From contig PHBX01000005.1 of NCBI GenBank assembly GCA_002842045.1, positions 34,850 through 98,849 on the forward strand: DNA of 64,000 nucleotides, in the 5' to 3' direction. Positions 46,955 to 55,497 of this stretch are shown piece by piece. The position numbers were made by a program, and so were the translations under genes. Position 1 is the first letter of the stretch. Each line of letters starts with the position of its first letter. Below the pieces are notes generated by a model. That model worked only from the letters and a program-made list of their open reading frames with translations. It was not told the DNA's origin and made no database searches. This stretch comes from Chloroflexi bacterium HGW-Chloroflexi-3. Its GTDB lineage: Bacteria; Chloroflexota; Anaerolineae; Anaerolineales; Anaerolineaceae.

Positions 46955-48015
46955 TGGATCTTTATTTCCAGGGAGATCTACAATCCATAAAAAATGAAAT
47001 AAAAACCGAAGCTGAGTGCCTCGGTTTTTCTCATATTGGCTTTACAATCCCGGATAATCCAGTACATTTTGATACATATTTAGAATGGATTATTAACGGA
47101 TATGCGGCTGAGATGGAATACTTGAAGCGACCGGAGTCCATAGCCAGGAGAAAAGACCCTAAATTGATCATACCTGCCTGTAAATCAATAATAGTCGTAG
47201 CAATGCCTTACACTCCTTCGGGTTTTGAAAAACGTGATTATAAATTTCCAAAAATCGCAAATTATGCGATTGGTGACGATTACCATATTATCATTCCGGT
47301 TCTGTTGGAAAAGCTTGTTAAATTTATCATTTCTAAGGTATATCCGGTAGAGGTAGAATATCGAATTTACACCGATACCGGTCCTATTCTTGAGAAAGAA
47401 ACAGCTCAAAAAGCCGGTTTGGGGTGGATTGGAAAAAACACATGCCTGATCATTCCTGGTGCAGGATCATTTTTTTTCCTCGCAGAGATTCTAATTAATC
47501 TTCCTTTTGACCCGGATTCTATATTTGAAAAAGATTTTTGTGGGAATTGCACCCGATGTATTGATAGTTGCCCAACAAATTGCATTCTACAAAATCGAAC
47601 GATTGACGCAAATCGATGCATATCTTATTTAACAATTGAAAACCGGGGGGCGATACCTGAAGAATTTAGAAAAAAATTAAATGGTTGGATTTTTGGATGC
47701 GATATATGCCAACAGGTCTGCCTATGGAACATCAAATTTTCAAAGGAACCTGAACCCAATTTTTTTAAGACAAGTGTAAATATTCAAAAATTTGACATCA
47801 TTTCTGAATTAAAATTAGATAAATCAGAATTCAAGAATAAGTATTCTAAATCACCGATATACCGTGCAAAATATGATGGGTATAAGCGGAATTTATTAAT
47901 AGCGGCTGGAAATAATTTCAACACCGAATTGCTCGATCCTATCAATAATATTATGAAGAATGATGAAAATCCTGAAATTCGGGAACTGGCTGCCTGGGTA
48001 TTGAAAAATAAATAA
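46954..48015 (+). CDS. queG: Epoxyqueuosine reductase
   Basis: A 353-aa iron-sulfur, cobalamin-dependent enzyme that reduces epoxyqueuosine to queuosine in tRNA. The catalytic Asp lies in TDTGPILEKETAQKAG near residue 140. Ferredoxin-type cysteines appear as CGNCTRCIDSCPTNCI and CDICQQVC, ligating two 4Fe-4S clusters. A short HEAT-like C terminus (ELLDPINNIMKNDENPEIRE) completes the usual fold. Its start codon overlaps the stop of the lipoprotein gene. A terminator follows. No other queuosine gene is visible in the window. Confidence 0.95.
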   Translation: MDLYFQGDLQSIKNEIKTEAECLGFSHIGFTIPDNPVHFDTYLEWIINGYAAEMEYLKRPESIARRKDPKLIIPACKSIIVVAMPYTPSGFEKRDYKFPKIANYAIGDDYHIIIPVLLEKLVKFIISKVYPVEVEYRIYTDTGPILEKETAQKAGLGWIGKNTCLIIPGAGSFFFLAEILINLPFDPDSIFEKDFCGNCTRCIDSCPTNCILQNRTIDANRCISYLTIENRGAIPEEFRKKLNGWIFGCDICQQVCLWNIKFSKEPEPNFFKTSVNIQKFDIISELKLDKSEFKNKYSKSPIYRAKYDGYKRNLLIAAGNNFNTELLDPINNIMKNDENPEIRELAAWVLKNK

Positions 48016-48076
48016 GCATGATCAGTCTCATCATTTTCATGGGATATATTTAGCTAATTCCTAATTTTAAATTATA

Positions 48077-48107
48077 AAAGCCCTTCGGTAAACTGGAGGG
48101 CTTTTTT
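48077..48107. terminator. Bidirectional terminator between queG and LysM gene
   Basis: AAAAGCCCTTC pairs with GGAGGGCTTTT across a short loop, with an A-run before and a T-run after. The convergent gene pair on either side fits a two-way terminator. Confidence 0.85.
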
Positions 48108-48118
48108 GTTCTTGATGG

Positions 48119-48808
48119 TTAAGGTGTTGGTGTAACAGTGGCTGGTAATGTCGGAATTGGTGTAACCAGGTTTACTCTAACTTCTAAAACCTGACCCGCG
48201 AAAATTTGATTGGAGTTTGCCAATTTGTTTAATTCCATTATATCTTCCACAGTACTCAGGAATTTCGCAGCAATTAAGTCTAATGAGTCACCGAATTGAA
48301 CGACGTACGTTAATTTTGTCCCTCTGGGCAAATTTGTTGGCCATGGTGTAGCCGTTGGTAATTCCTGATTTGGGGCTGGAATAATTATCTTATCTCCAGG
48401 TTGGATTGGACAGGTTCCCGCATTAAAATTATTGATTGCTAATAACACCAGGAGATCTACATCAAACGTAGCAGAAATATCATAGCATGTATCTCCGTCA
48501 ACCACTGTATATTCAATAGGTCCAGATCGAGTAGGAGTGACAGTAATAGTAGGTGTTTCTGTAACCGTGGACGTCATTGTGAAAGTTGCGGTAGGTGGAA
48601 TTTCTGTTGGAGTAAAAGTTGCGGTAGAAGTAGGTGTTGAAGATGCAAAAAAACTGAATTTTGGTTTTTCTGGACCTACTAACCATACAACCAATAAAAC
48701 TATTCCAACGATTACGAGAATTAATGCCAATCCCCATATGAAGAATGGCAGCATTTGTTGTTTTCTTTTATATGAAGCAATTAATTTTCTTGGATCATCT
48801 CTTTTCAT
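48119..48808 (-). CDS. LysM domain membrane protein
   Basis: A 229-aa protein with a short basic cytoplasmic N terminus, one membrane helix (about 20-45; FIWGLALILVIVGIVLLVVW), a Thr/Pro-rich extracytoplasmic linker, and two LysM repeats. The first (about 99-145) contains YTVVDGDTCYDISATF and IQPGDKIIIP. The second (about 166-212) contains YVVQFGDSLDLIAAKF and IFAGQVLEV. LysM repeats bind N-acetylglucosamine-containing glycans such as peptidoglycan. It has no enzyme domain. It is divergent from the anti-anti-sigma gene over 143 bp. Confidence 0.9.
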   Translation of the reverse strand: MKRDDPRKLIASYKRKQQMLPFFIWGLALILVIVGIVLLVVWLVGPEKPKFSFFASSTPTSTATFTPTEIPPTATFTMTSTVTETPTITVTPTRSGPIEYTVVDGDTCYDISATFDVDLLVLLAINNFNAGTCPIQPGDKIIIPAPNQELPTATPWPTNLPRGTKLTYVVQFGDSLDLIAAKFLSTVEDIMELNKLANSNQIFAGQVLEVRVNLVTPIPTLPATVTPTP

Positions 48809-48887
48809 TTTTTATTCCTAAATCTTGCGAAATCCATAATTCTTGAAACATTGTATTCTGATTTCTATTTTTTTGCAATTACCACAT

Positions 48888-48896
48888 GTTATAATC
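48888..48896 (+). promoter_or_regulatory. Extended -10 promoter of the STAS-RsbW-RsbU operon
   Basis: TGTTATAAT is a perfect extended -10 motif. The predicted start is near 48903, giving a leader of about 49 nt that contains the GGAGG ribosome site. A second TATAAT occurs at 48923-48928 without the upstream TG. Confidence 0.5.
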
Positions 48897-48951
48897 ATGA
48901 GTACCCAAATATATGTAAAAGTATAATCCAAATCCAATCGGAGGCTTAAAC

Positions 48952-49287
48952 ATGGTAATTTCAAAAACACAATACAAACGCTGTGATGTTGTTAAGGTTG
49001 AAGGCCGTATCGACAGCGCGAGTGCTCCCCAATTATATGAAGAATTCAATAGATTGTTGGAAGAAAACCACTTTCATCTTGTATTTAACATGACAGATGT
49101 TAGTTTCATTTCCAGTGCAGGTCTTCGTGTACTGATTTCAACACAAAAAAATTGTAGAAGATTTAATCGTGGTGAATTGGTTCTTTCAAATGTTCCTGAA
49201 AATATCAAAGCAGCATTAGACCTTGCTGGATTTACGGCATTATTTAAGATTTTTGACAGTGAAGTAGCAGCTGTAGGAAATTTTTAA
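48952..49287 (+). CDS. STAS domain anti-anti-sigma factor (RsbV-like)
   Basis: A 111-aa single STAS domain. Ser55 in DVSFISSAGLRVLIST lies where RsbV/SpoIIAA are phosphorylated. In this family the unphosphorylated form binds the partner kinase and releases its target. A strong GGAGG precedes the ATG. It is the first gene of a three-gene cluster with an RsbW-like kinase (15-bp gap) and an RsbU-like phosphatase, so its regulatory cycle is complete in one operon. Confidence 0.93.
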   Translation: MVISKTQYKRCDVVKVEGRIDSASAPQLYEEFNRLLEENHFHLVFNMTDVSFISSAGLRVLISTQKNCRRFNRGELVLSNVPENIKAALDLAGFTALFKIFDSEVAAVGNF

Positions 49288-49302
49288 TTCATTTTCATTA
49301 CC

Positions 49303-49713
49303 ATGAAAACATTGACTTTTCCTGGTAGTTATTCCAGTCTTGTAAAGATTGGGGAATTTGTAAGTCAAGCCGCAAAATCAATTGGTTTTGATGGGTTCGA
49401 ACTATATAAAATAGAAACCGCTGTCGATGAAGCATGTTCCAACATTATTGAACATGCTTATGGGCAGGAAGATATTGGGGACATCGTTGTTTCGGTCGTA
49501 ACGGATCTCGAGAAAATTACAATTACATTGACAGATTTTGGTGAACCATTTGATCCCAAATATGTTAAACAACCTAATCTAGATGCAGATCTTGAAGATC
49601 GAGACGATCATGGATTGGGTATTTATATGATGAAACAATGGATGGATGTCGTAATCTTTGATACTTATCAAGAGCAAAATGTCCTGACTTTGGTAAAGCA
49701 CTTAAAGGATTGA
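49303..49713 (+). CDS. RsbW-like serine protein kinase (anti-sigma factor type)
   Basis: A 136-aa GHKL-type ATPase. The N-box ETAVDEACSNIIEHAYG contains Glu43 and Asn47, and DFGEPFDP and HGLGIYMMKQWMD form the ATP lid and the glycine box. RsbW-like proteins phosphorylate the STAS partner and sequester an alternative sigma factor. No sigma factor is encoded nearby, so the target could also be another protein. Its stop overlaps the TTG start of the phosphatase gene by 4 bp. Confidence 0.93.
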   Translation: MKTLTFPGSYSSLVKIGEFVSQAAKSIGFDGFELYKIETAVDEACSNIIEHAYGQEDIGDIVVSVVTDLEKITITLTDFGEPFDPKYVKQPNLDADLEDRDDHGLGIYMMKQWMDVVIFDTYQEQNVLTLVKHLKD

Positions 49714-52700
49714 CTTTGTCCCCATCACCTGAATTACAAGCTATTCCAGAGTGGAAACAATATCTTCGATTGGGTGAACGTCTATTGGATCAACCTTCCG
49801 TAGACAAACAATGTTCATTTATTCAGGAAACAATTAAAGATTTACTGGGTGCAGAAGCAACCGTCTGGCTTTCTGACCCTTATTTTCCTTTACCAGGTGA
49901 TCAGAATAAACCAATACTCCCAGATGCACCTGTATCCCAATTAGTAAGAATAACATTTAATCAACAATTAATTAATTTTGATCAGGGAATTAATATCCCC
50001 TTTATTGGAAACAATAATTCTACAAGACCTACTCACATCGCGATCCCATTAATCAGCCAGGATAATATGCTTGGAATCCTCGAAGTCAAGCGGGTAAACA
50101 GTCATTCTTTTGACCAACACGAAATAAATTTCCTTGAGGGTTTTTCCACTCAAGCAGCAGTCTCCATGCAGATCATTCGCCAGGTTACACTGAAAAATTG
50201 GCGCATGGAACAATTATCTCTGGTTCGAAAAGTCTCTGAACAAATAGCCAATGAACATAATCTCATATCTCTGTGCGAAAAAATAACAAATCTGATTCAA
50301 AAAACGTTCGGATATTATTTTGTAGCAATTTTCCTCTTAAATGGTAAAACAAAATCTCTTGAATTAAAAGCTTCATCCAGTGCTTTAAAACCTGATTTGT
50401 CATTACCACCTTCTAACATGAGTATAGGTGAAGGCATGTTAGGTTATGTAGCTCGTAATGGAAAAGAACTTATTGCACCAGATGTAGCAAATGAATCGTT
50501 GTATAAACCCTATGCGAATTTGCCTAACACAAAAAGCGAAGCTACTTTTCCATTAAAAATCGACAAGAAAACGCTAGGCGTTCTTGACATTCAAAGTAAT
50601 CAAATTGATGCATTTAGTGAAAATGATGTTATCGTACTGGGAGCTCTGGCAAATTCTATAGCATTAGCAGTTCAGGATGCAGAGTTATATAACTCCTTAT
50701 CCGAACGTGCAGAGCAAATCTCAATTATTTTTGAAGTAAGCCAGGCTATCAATTCCTTTTTGGATTTAGATGAATTATTGGAAAAAATCATCCAAATTAT
50801 CATAAAACGGTTTGGATTTAAATATGTACACATCTTCACATTGCACTCAGGTAGAAGAAAAATATTTTACCAGGCGGGGTCTTTACCAGAAAGTGCTAAT
50901 TTGGTTGAAATAGGATTTTCTTTTGATTTGGATGGAGATGGGATCATCTCCTGGGTGGCTCAAAATGGAATTATTGCTATTTCCAATGATATCAGTCAGG
51001 ATGAAAGATTTGGAAAACAAACTCTACCACCCCATGACCACTTATCAGAGTTGGTTGTTCCATTAATCTTTGGAGGCGAAATTCTTGGTTTATTGGACAT
51101 TCAAAGTGAAGCAAAAAATGCGATCGATGAGCATGATTTGTTCATATTTGAAGCAATTGCCTCGACAATTTCATCAGCACTCCGTAATGCCTTCCTTTTC
51201 CGCTCAGAACAGTGGCGTCATCAGGTTGCAGAATCATTCAGATCTGTAATTAGTATGATTTCAGCCAATACCGCGTTGGATACTTTATTGTGTAATATTC
51301 TGGAAAAGTTGAATCGGAACTTACCATGTGATGCTTCTGCAATCTGGCTACTTGATAATCGTTATGATCATCTGGAAGAGTTAAACCCAAAAACACTCAC
51401 TCTTGCTGCAACCTGGAATATTTCGAAAGAAAAATTATCAGATGCTTTGTCAAAAGATCCAGAAACATGGGGATTAATGGAAATTGCCCTAAAAGATTCG
51501 GAGCCAACCATCCGAACCGATGAACATCCTTATGGTCCATTAGGAATAGCCCTTGATTTTCCTTCTGATTATTCTTCCATTGCCGCTCCTTTGCTAATTG
51601 GTGACCAGATTCTGGGTTTATTAACATTGGCACATCACACATCCAGAAGATATGGTGATGAAGCAAAAATTATGAGCATTACGTTCGCAAATTATGCTGC
51701 TGTAGCCATAAATAACGCCAGATTGTATTCCGATGCTCAGGAACAAGCATGGATGTCGACAGTTATGTTGCAGGTTTCTCAAACCTGTCAAAATAGTGAA
51801 ACAACCGAAGATTTGCTTGAATCCATGGTTCGTCTGACACCATTATTAGTTGGTGTCAAAAAGTGTGCCTTTTATTTATGGAACCCTTATGAAAATTATT
51901 TCTTTCTCAAATCCGAGTATGGGTTCACTTCACCACCTAACCCGGTCTGGACCAAAGAAGTTCCTGCAGCATTTCAAGTCCTGAATTCATATAACCCGAT
52001 TTATATTCAAGATTTAACAGAGGAGTTGCACTTCGAGAGTAACGATGAATCATCACATAACAACACGATTATTCTGCTTCCATTACGCGCTCGCGGAGAT
52101 TTATTAGGTTCTTTTCTCGTTTTTCATGAGAATAAAAATCCTACGTTGGAGAATAACCTATCAAATGACACACTTTCAATTCTTCAAGGGATTGTCCAAC
52201 AGACAGCTGTTTCGCTTGATAATATGCGATTGATTGAAGCTCGACAGGAGGAGGCCTACATCACTGCAGTTCTGCTTCAGGTAGCTCAAGCTGTTGTCAC
52301 CCAACCGAATCTATCAGATACATTTGACACGATTGTTAATTTGTTACCCATTCTAATTGGTGTGAATGCCTGTATCATCTATATGCCTGATGATGACGAT
52401 GATCAAAGTTTTAAAGCGGTAGGTATATATTCAGATAACGATAATCACACTTCTATCTTCACTTCCCAAGAATTCTGTGAAAAAAATCCCTTGCTTAATT
52501 TTGTCTCAAAATTCAATCAGATTGCTTATACATTCATCACAAATGAAGAATTTGATATTGAGAGCATTAAAAACATAAAACCATTGCCTTACATTCAAGA
52601 AATGAAAATTGATGTCCCTGATCATATGTTAATTGCATTTCCGATCAACCTTAAGGGAGAACTTTTAGGCATTTTATTAACTAAAGAAGATAATCTTTCA

Positions 52701-53543
52701 GCCCAATACTTCGAAAAAAGGGTTGAACTATTAAATGGCGTATCCCAGGAAATATCATTAGCAATTCAAAATTATTTCCTTCAAAAAGATATCGTAAAAC
52801 GAGAAAAACTTGAACAGGAAATACAACTGGCTCGACAAATTCAAAAAACATTTCTGCCTGATTCTTTACCTGTTCTTCCTGGTTGGCAAATTCAGACACG
52901 ATGGGAAACTGCTTTAGAGGTTGGCGGAGATTTCTATGATATTATTTTCCTCCCTAACCACCGCGTTGGTTTAGTCATTGCAGATGTTGCGGATAAAGGT
53001 TTAGCTGCATCCTTGTATATGACAGTTTCAAGAACACTTATCCGGGCTTTTGGTCAGACGATTGCTGATCCGGGTGGGATTCTAAACGCTGTGAATAATT
53101 TGCTGGTTGGTGATACCCCTAGCGGTATGTTTGTAACGGCTGTATTTGCAATCCTTGATCTTAAAACAGGTAAATTAATCTTTGCCAATGCTGGACATAA
53201 TCGGCCAATTGTAATTCGATCTCAAAAATCATTAACCGAAGAATTACCACAAGGTGACATGGCTCTTGGGGTCATGGAAGATGTGCAATATAGAAATATG
53301 GAGTTTTCCATTGAACCAGGAGATTTGATTTTATTTTATACAGATGGACTCACCGAAACATTTTCTTTGGAAGATGAACAGTATGGAGTAACACGGGCAA
53401 TTAATTTTTTAAAACAAAACCATCATCTCAACATTAATGAAATTCTGGATAAACTTGACTTAGAATTACATGATTTTCGGGAAGGTCAACCATCCAGTGA
53501 CGATTTAACATTAATTGGTTTAAAAAGAGAAGAGATGCCTTAA
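49710..53543 (+). CDS. RsbU-like PP2C phosphatase with about six GAF domains
   Basis: A 1277-aa cytoplasmic protein starting at TTG (overlapping the RsbW stop). Sequence repeats of the GAF type can be followed at about residues 23-175, 185-330, 340-490, 505-680, 690-840 and 850-1020. They share phrases such as LGVLDIQSNQ and LGLLDIQSEA and the VSQAIN/VSQTCQ/VAQAVV helix starts. The SpoIIE phosphatase from about 1045 shows GGDFYDI, IADVADKGLAASLYM, FANAGHNRP, LFYTDGLTE and SSDDLTLIGL, all metal ligands present. It should dephosphorylate the STAS protein in response to ligands sensed by the GAF array. No membrane segment. Its 3' end overlaps the convergent ftsB-like gene by 4 bp. Confidence 0.9.
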   Translation: MTLSPSPELQAIPEWKQYLRLGERLLDQPSVDKQCSFIQETIKDLLGAEATVWLSDPYFPLPGDQNKPILPDAPVSQLVRITFNQQLINFDQGINIPFIGNNNSTRPTHIAIPLISQDNMLGILEVKRVNSHSFDQHEINFLEGFSTQAAVSMQIIRQVTLKNWRMEQLSLVRKVSEQIANEHNLISLCEKITNLIQKTFGYYFVAIFLLNGKTKSLELKASSSALKPDLSLPPSNMSIGEGMLGYVARNGKELIAPDVANESLYKPYANLPNTKSEATFPLKIDKKTLGVLDIQSNQIDAFSENDVIVLGALANSIALAVQDAELYNSLSERAEQISIIFEVSQAINSFLDLDELLEKIIQIIIKRFGFKYVHIFTLHSGRRKIFYQAGSLPESANLVEIGFSFDLDGDGIISWVAQNGIIAISNDISQDERFGKQTLPPHDHLSELVVPLIFGGEILGLLDIQSEAKNAIDEHDLFIFEAIASTISSALRNAFLFRSEQWRHQVAESFRSVISMISANTALDTLLCNILEKLNRNLPCDASAIWLLDNRYDHLEELNPKTLTLAATWNISKEKLSDALSKDPETWGLMEIALKDSEPTIRTDEHPYGPLGIALDFPSDYSSIAAPLLIGDQILGLLTLAHHTSRRYGDEAKIMSITFANYAAVAINNARLYSDAQEQAWMSTVMLQVSQTCQNSETTEDLLESMVRLTPLLVGVKKCAFYLWNPYENYFFLKSEYGFTSPPNPVWTKEVPAAFQVLNSYNPIYIQDLTEELHFESNDESSHNNTIILLPLRARGDLLGSFLVFHENKNPTLENNLSNDTLSILQGIVQQTAVSLDNMRLIEARQEEAYITAVLLQVAQAVVTQPNLSDTFDTIVNLLPILIGVNACIIYMPDDDDDQSFKAVGIYSDNDNHTSIFTSQEFCEKNPLLNFVSKFNQIAYTFITNEEFDIESIKNIKPLPYIQEMKIDVPDHMLIAFPINLKGELLGILLTKEDNLSAQYFEKRVELLNGVSQEISLAIQNYFLQKDIVKREKLEQEIQLARQIQKTFLPDSLPVLPGWQIQTRWETALEVGGDFYDIIFLPNHRVGLVIADVADKGLAASLYMTVSRTLIRAFGQTIADPGGILNAVNNLLVGDTPSGMFVTAVFAILDLKTGKLIFANAGHNRPIVIRSQKSLTEELPQGDMALGVMEDVQYRNMEFSIEPGDLILFYTDGLTETFSLEDEQYGVTRAINFLKQNHHLNINEILDKLDLELHDFREGQPSSDDLTLIGLKREEMP

Positions 53544-53923
53544 TTTTGGTCGGAGAAGAATAATTCGTACCATATTTTCCAATTAGGCAAGTGCTTAGTC
53601 TCAAAAGTAGGTTGAATAACAGGGGTTGGTGTTAATTCAGAAGAGGACAATGGGACAATTAATATCTCGCCAGGTTTTACCATATACCCCTTTTCTCTGG
53701 CATATTCCTCAACCGCTACTTCAGATGTAGCATAACCAATCTTGGTTTCTATATGACTATTGGTAATGCGTAAAGCAACAACTTCGGTCTGCATTAAGTT
53801 GTTCTGATCACTCAACTTGGATAATTCATTATATCTGGCACTTAATCCCATTAATAAAAAGAAAATAACCACCAGTGCGATATATATCGAAAATTTTCGG
53901 ATATCAATATGCAGATTTTTCAT
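53540..53923 (-). CDS. FtsB/DivIC-like septum formation initiator
   Basis: A 127-aa single-pass membrane protein. A short cytoplasmic N terminus is followed by a helix (FSIYIALVVIFFLLMGL, about 12-29), then an extracytoplasmic coiled coil (NELSKLSDQNNLMQTEVVAL) and the EEYAREKGYMVKPGEILIV segment typical of the DivIC/FtsB family. The Thr/Pro tail is short. FtsB works with FtsL and FtsQ in the divisome. No neighbouring division genes are present. Its stop codon lies inside the convergent phosphatase gene. Confidence 0.85.
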   Translation of the reverse strand: MKNLHIDIRKFSIYIALVVIFFLLMGLSARYNELSKLSDQNNLMQTEVVALRITNSHIETKIGYATSEVAVEEYAREKGYMVKPGEILIVPLSSSELTPTPVIQPTFETKHLPNWKIWYELFFSDQN

Positions 53924-54031
53924 CTTAACTCATTGTGCCTGTGTTCTTTATATTTTATCAAAGATACAAATTCCATGCCAACTCAAGCAGTCTTGAGAAA
54001 TTAAAATCTATTGGTTCTTAAACAAAAAAAG

Positions 54032-54115
54032 TGCCGAAGGTGGGATTTGAACCCACACGAGCGTAAGCCCACTACGCCCTGAACGTAGCGCGTCTGCCAA
54101 TTCCGCCACTTCGGC
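54032..54115 (-). tRNA. tRNA-Leu (anticodon CAG)
   Basis: On the minus strand the acceptor stem GCCGAAG pairs with CTTCGGC and discriminator A73. The D-loop contains GGCAGACGCG. The anticodon stem CTACG/CGTAG encloses loop TTCAGGG with anticodon CAG. The long variable arm (about GGGCTTACGCTC) and T-arm GTGGGTTCAAATCCCAC are typical of tRNA-Leu. The 3' CCA is not encoded and must be added later. A T-rich stretch directly follows and may end transcription. Confidence 0.95.
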
Positions 54116-54133
54116 TCCTTATGAACGCTTTGA

Positions 54134-54161
54134 ATTTTATCGGAATAATGATTTTTGTCAA
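54134..54161 (-). promoter_or_regulatory. tRNA-Leu promoter
   Basis: On the minus strand, a perfect TTGACA (54161-54156) lies 16 bp from TAAAAT (54139-54134). The predicted start is about 12 nt before the tRNA. Confidence 0.65.
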
Positions 54162-54383
54162 CCTTTTCTACAGAAACTTGCTTCTTATCCTTAGTATAAT
54201 AATTTGAACTGCCGAAGCCATTATCCATTTTCAAAAGACCATAAGTCAATTTTCAAGAATTTCACAAGGAAAAAGGAACCAATCAGAACTATGTAACGTC
54301 TTGAAAAAGTGAATTTAATTTTACATATACTCTAATAAGAGTTTACAATAAGAAGGGTTTGAGCTCTTCAAAAACACTTTATT

Positions 54384-55403
54384 ATGAAAAAAAATATAAT
54401 TCTATTATTTAGCCTTATGATTTTCCTTACTGCCTGTAATTTGCAAGGTCTCAGTAGTTATTTTACTTTGCCATCAAACTCTCAAGTAAAGTGGGTAAAA
54501 CAAGATCCAAATGCATCTCCGACAGCAACGCCTTTTTTGCCTATTATGGAATCAGTACTTACCCCTGATCCAGAGAAGGACAAATCAGAAATCAACTCAG
54601 TGGTACCTACTGAATCCAAACTGCAAAGACCAGATGGGCAGGTAAATATTTTAGTCCTGGGCTCCGATTACCGTCCTGAGTCAGGATATCGAACTGATGT
54701 TTTCATGTTGCTCTCCATTTATCCAAAAGAGGGTACTGCTTCCATTCTCTCTTTTCCTCGCGACCTTTACGTTTATCTACCTGGAATCGGAAATCAAAGA
54801 ATTAATGTGGCACAACCTTTTGGCGGTTTTGCATTAAGCAAAGCAACGTTAGAAGAAAATTTTGGTATTACAGCAGATTACTATATCATGACCAATTTCC
54901 AGGGTTTCAAAGGGATTATCAACAGTCTCGGTGGAATTACTGTAAATGCTGGATCATATCTTTCAGATCATTGTGAATTACCACAGGGGGATGCATCAAA
55001 GAATTGTACAGTTTACGCCGGTCCTAACTACATGAATGGAGATACTGCATTATGGTATGTTCGGTCCAGATATACCACCAGCGACTTTGACCGGACAAGA
55101 AGAGCACAAGAAGTAATGTTTGCAATTTTTGAAAAATTAATGTCCCTTGATGCCATTTCTCGAATACCAGAGTTGTACAATTTATATTTGAGTTCTGTGG
55201 AAACTGATTTGGAATTGTCAGAAATTATTCCCCTGGTTCCAGTTGCCAGTCAAATACTCTCCGATCCATCAAGATTACGGCGTTATGCAATTGGTGAGGA
55301 ACATGTCTCACATTATGTACTTCCCAACTCTGGTGCAAATGTTTTAATACCAAACTATGAATTGATCCAACAGATAATAATCGACTCAGCTTTTACACCC
55401 TGA
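54384..55403 (+). CDS. LytR-CpsA-Psr (LCP) family protein
   Basis: A 339-aa lipoprotein-like LCP enzyme; the signal peptide ends in LTAC (residues 15-18). The domain begins VNILVLGSDYRPE, with catalytic motifs RTDVFMLLSI, SFPRDLYVYLPGIG, FGITADYYIMTNFQGF and FDRTRRAQEV containing the expected Arg and Asp residues. LCP enzymes attach teichoic acids or other glycopolymers from polyprenyl-pyrophosphate onto peptidoglycan. This suggests a single-membrane cell wall with attached glycopolymer. It is probably served by a weak TTGAAA-N19-TATACT promoter (54301-54331). Confidence 0.92.
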   Translation: MKKNIILLFSLMIFLTACNLQGLSSYFTLPSNSQVKWVKQDPNASPTATPFLPIMESVLTPDPEKDKSEINSVVPTESKLQRPDGQVNILVLGSDYRPESGYRTDVFMLLSIYPKEGTASILSFPRDLYVYLPGIGNQRINVAQPFGGFALSKATLEENFGITADYYIMTNFQGFKGIINSLGGITVNAGSYLSDHCELPQGDASKNCTVYAGPNYMNGDTALWYVRSRYTTSDFDRTRRAQEVMFAIFEKLMSLDAISRIPELYNLYLSSVETDLELSEIIPLVPVASQILSDPSRLRRYAIGEEHVSHYVLPNSGANVLIPNYELIQQIIIDSAFTP

Positions 55404-55438
55404 CAGACAGAATTTAATTCTGAATTTTCTTGGATCAA

Positions 55439-55467
55439 TTGACAAATCCAACAAAAACGTGTAAATT
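55439..55467 (+). promoter_or_regulatory. Promoter of the XerC/D-like gene
   Basis: A perfect TTGACA (55439-55444) lies 17 bp from TAAATT (55462-55467). A leader of about 23 nt would follow to the ATG at 55498. Confidence 0.5.
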
Positions 55468-55497
55468 CATAATATCTATACGAAATTTGAGGTGATT

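Noticed and set aside
54001..54249. An 82-residue minus-strand open frame containing KWRNWQTRYVQGVV
   Set aside because: The frame is a read-through of the tRNA-Leu gene; such conceptual peptides are a known artefact.
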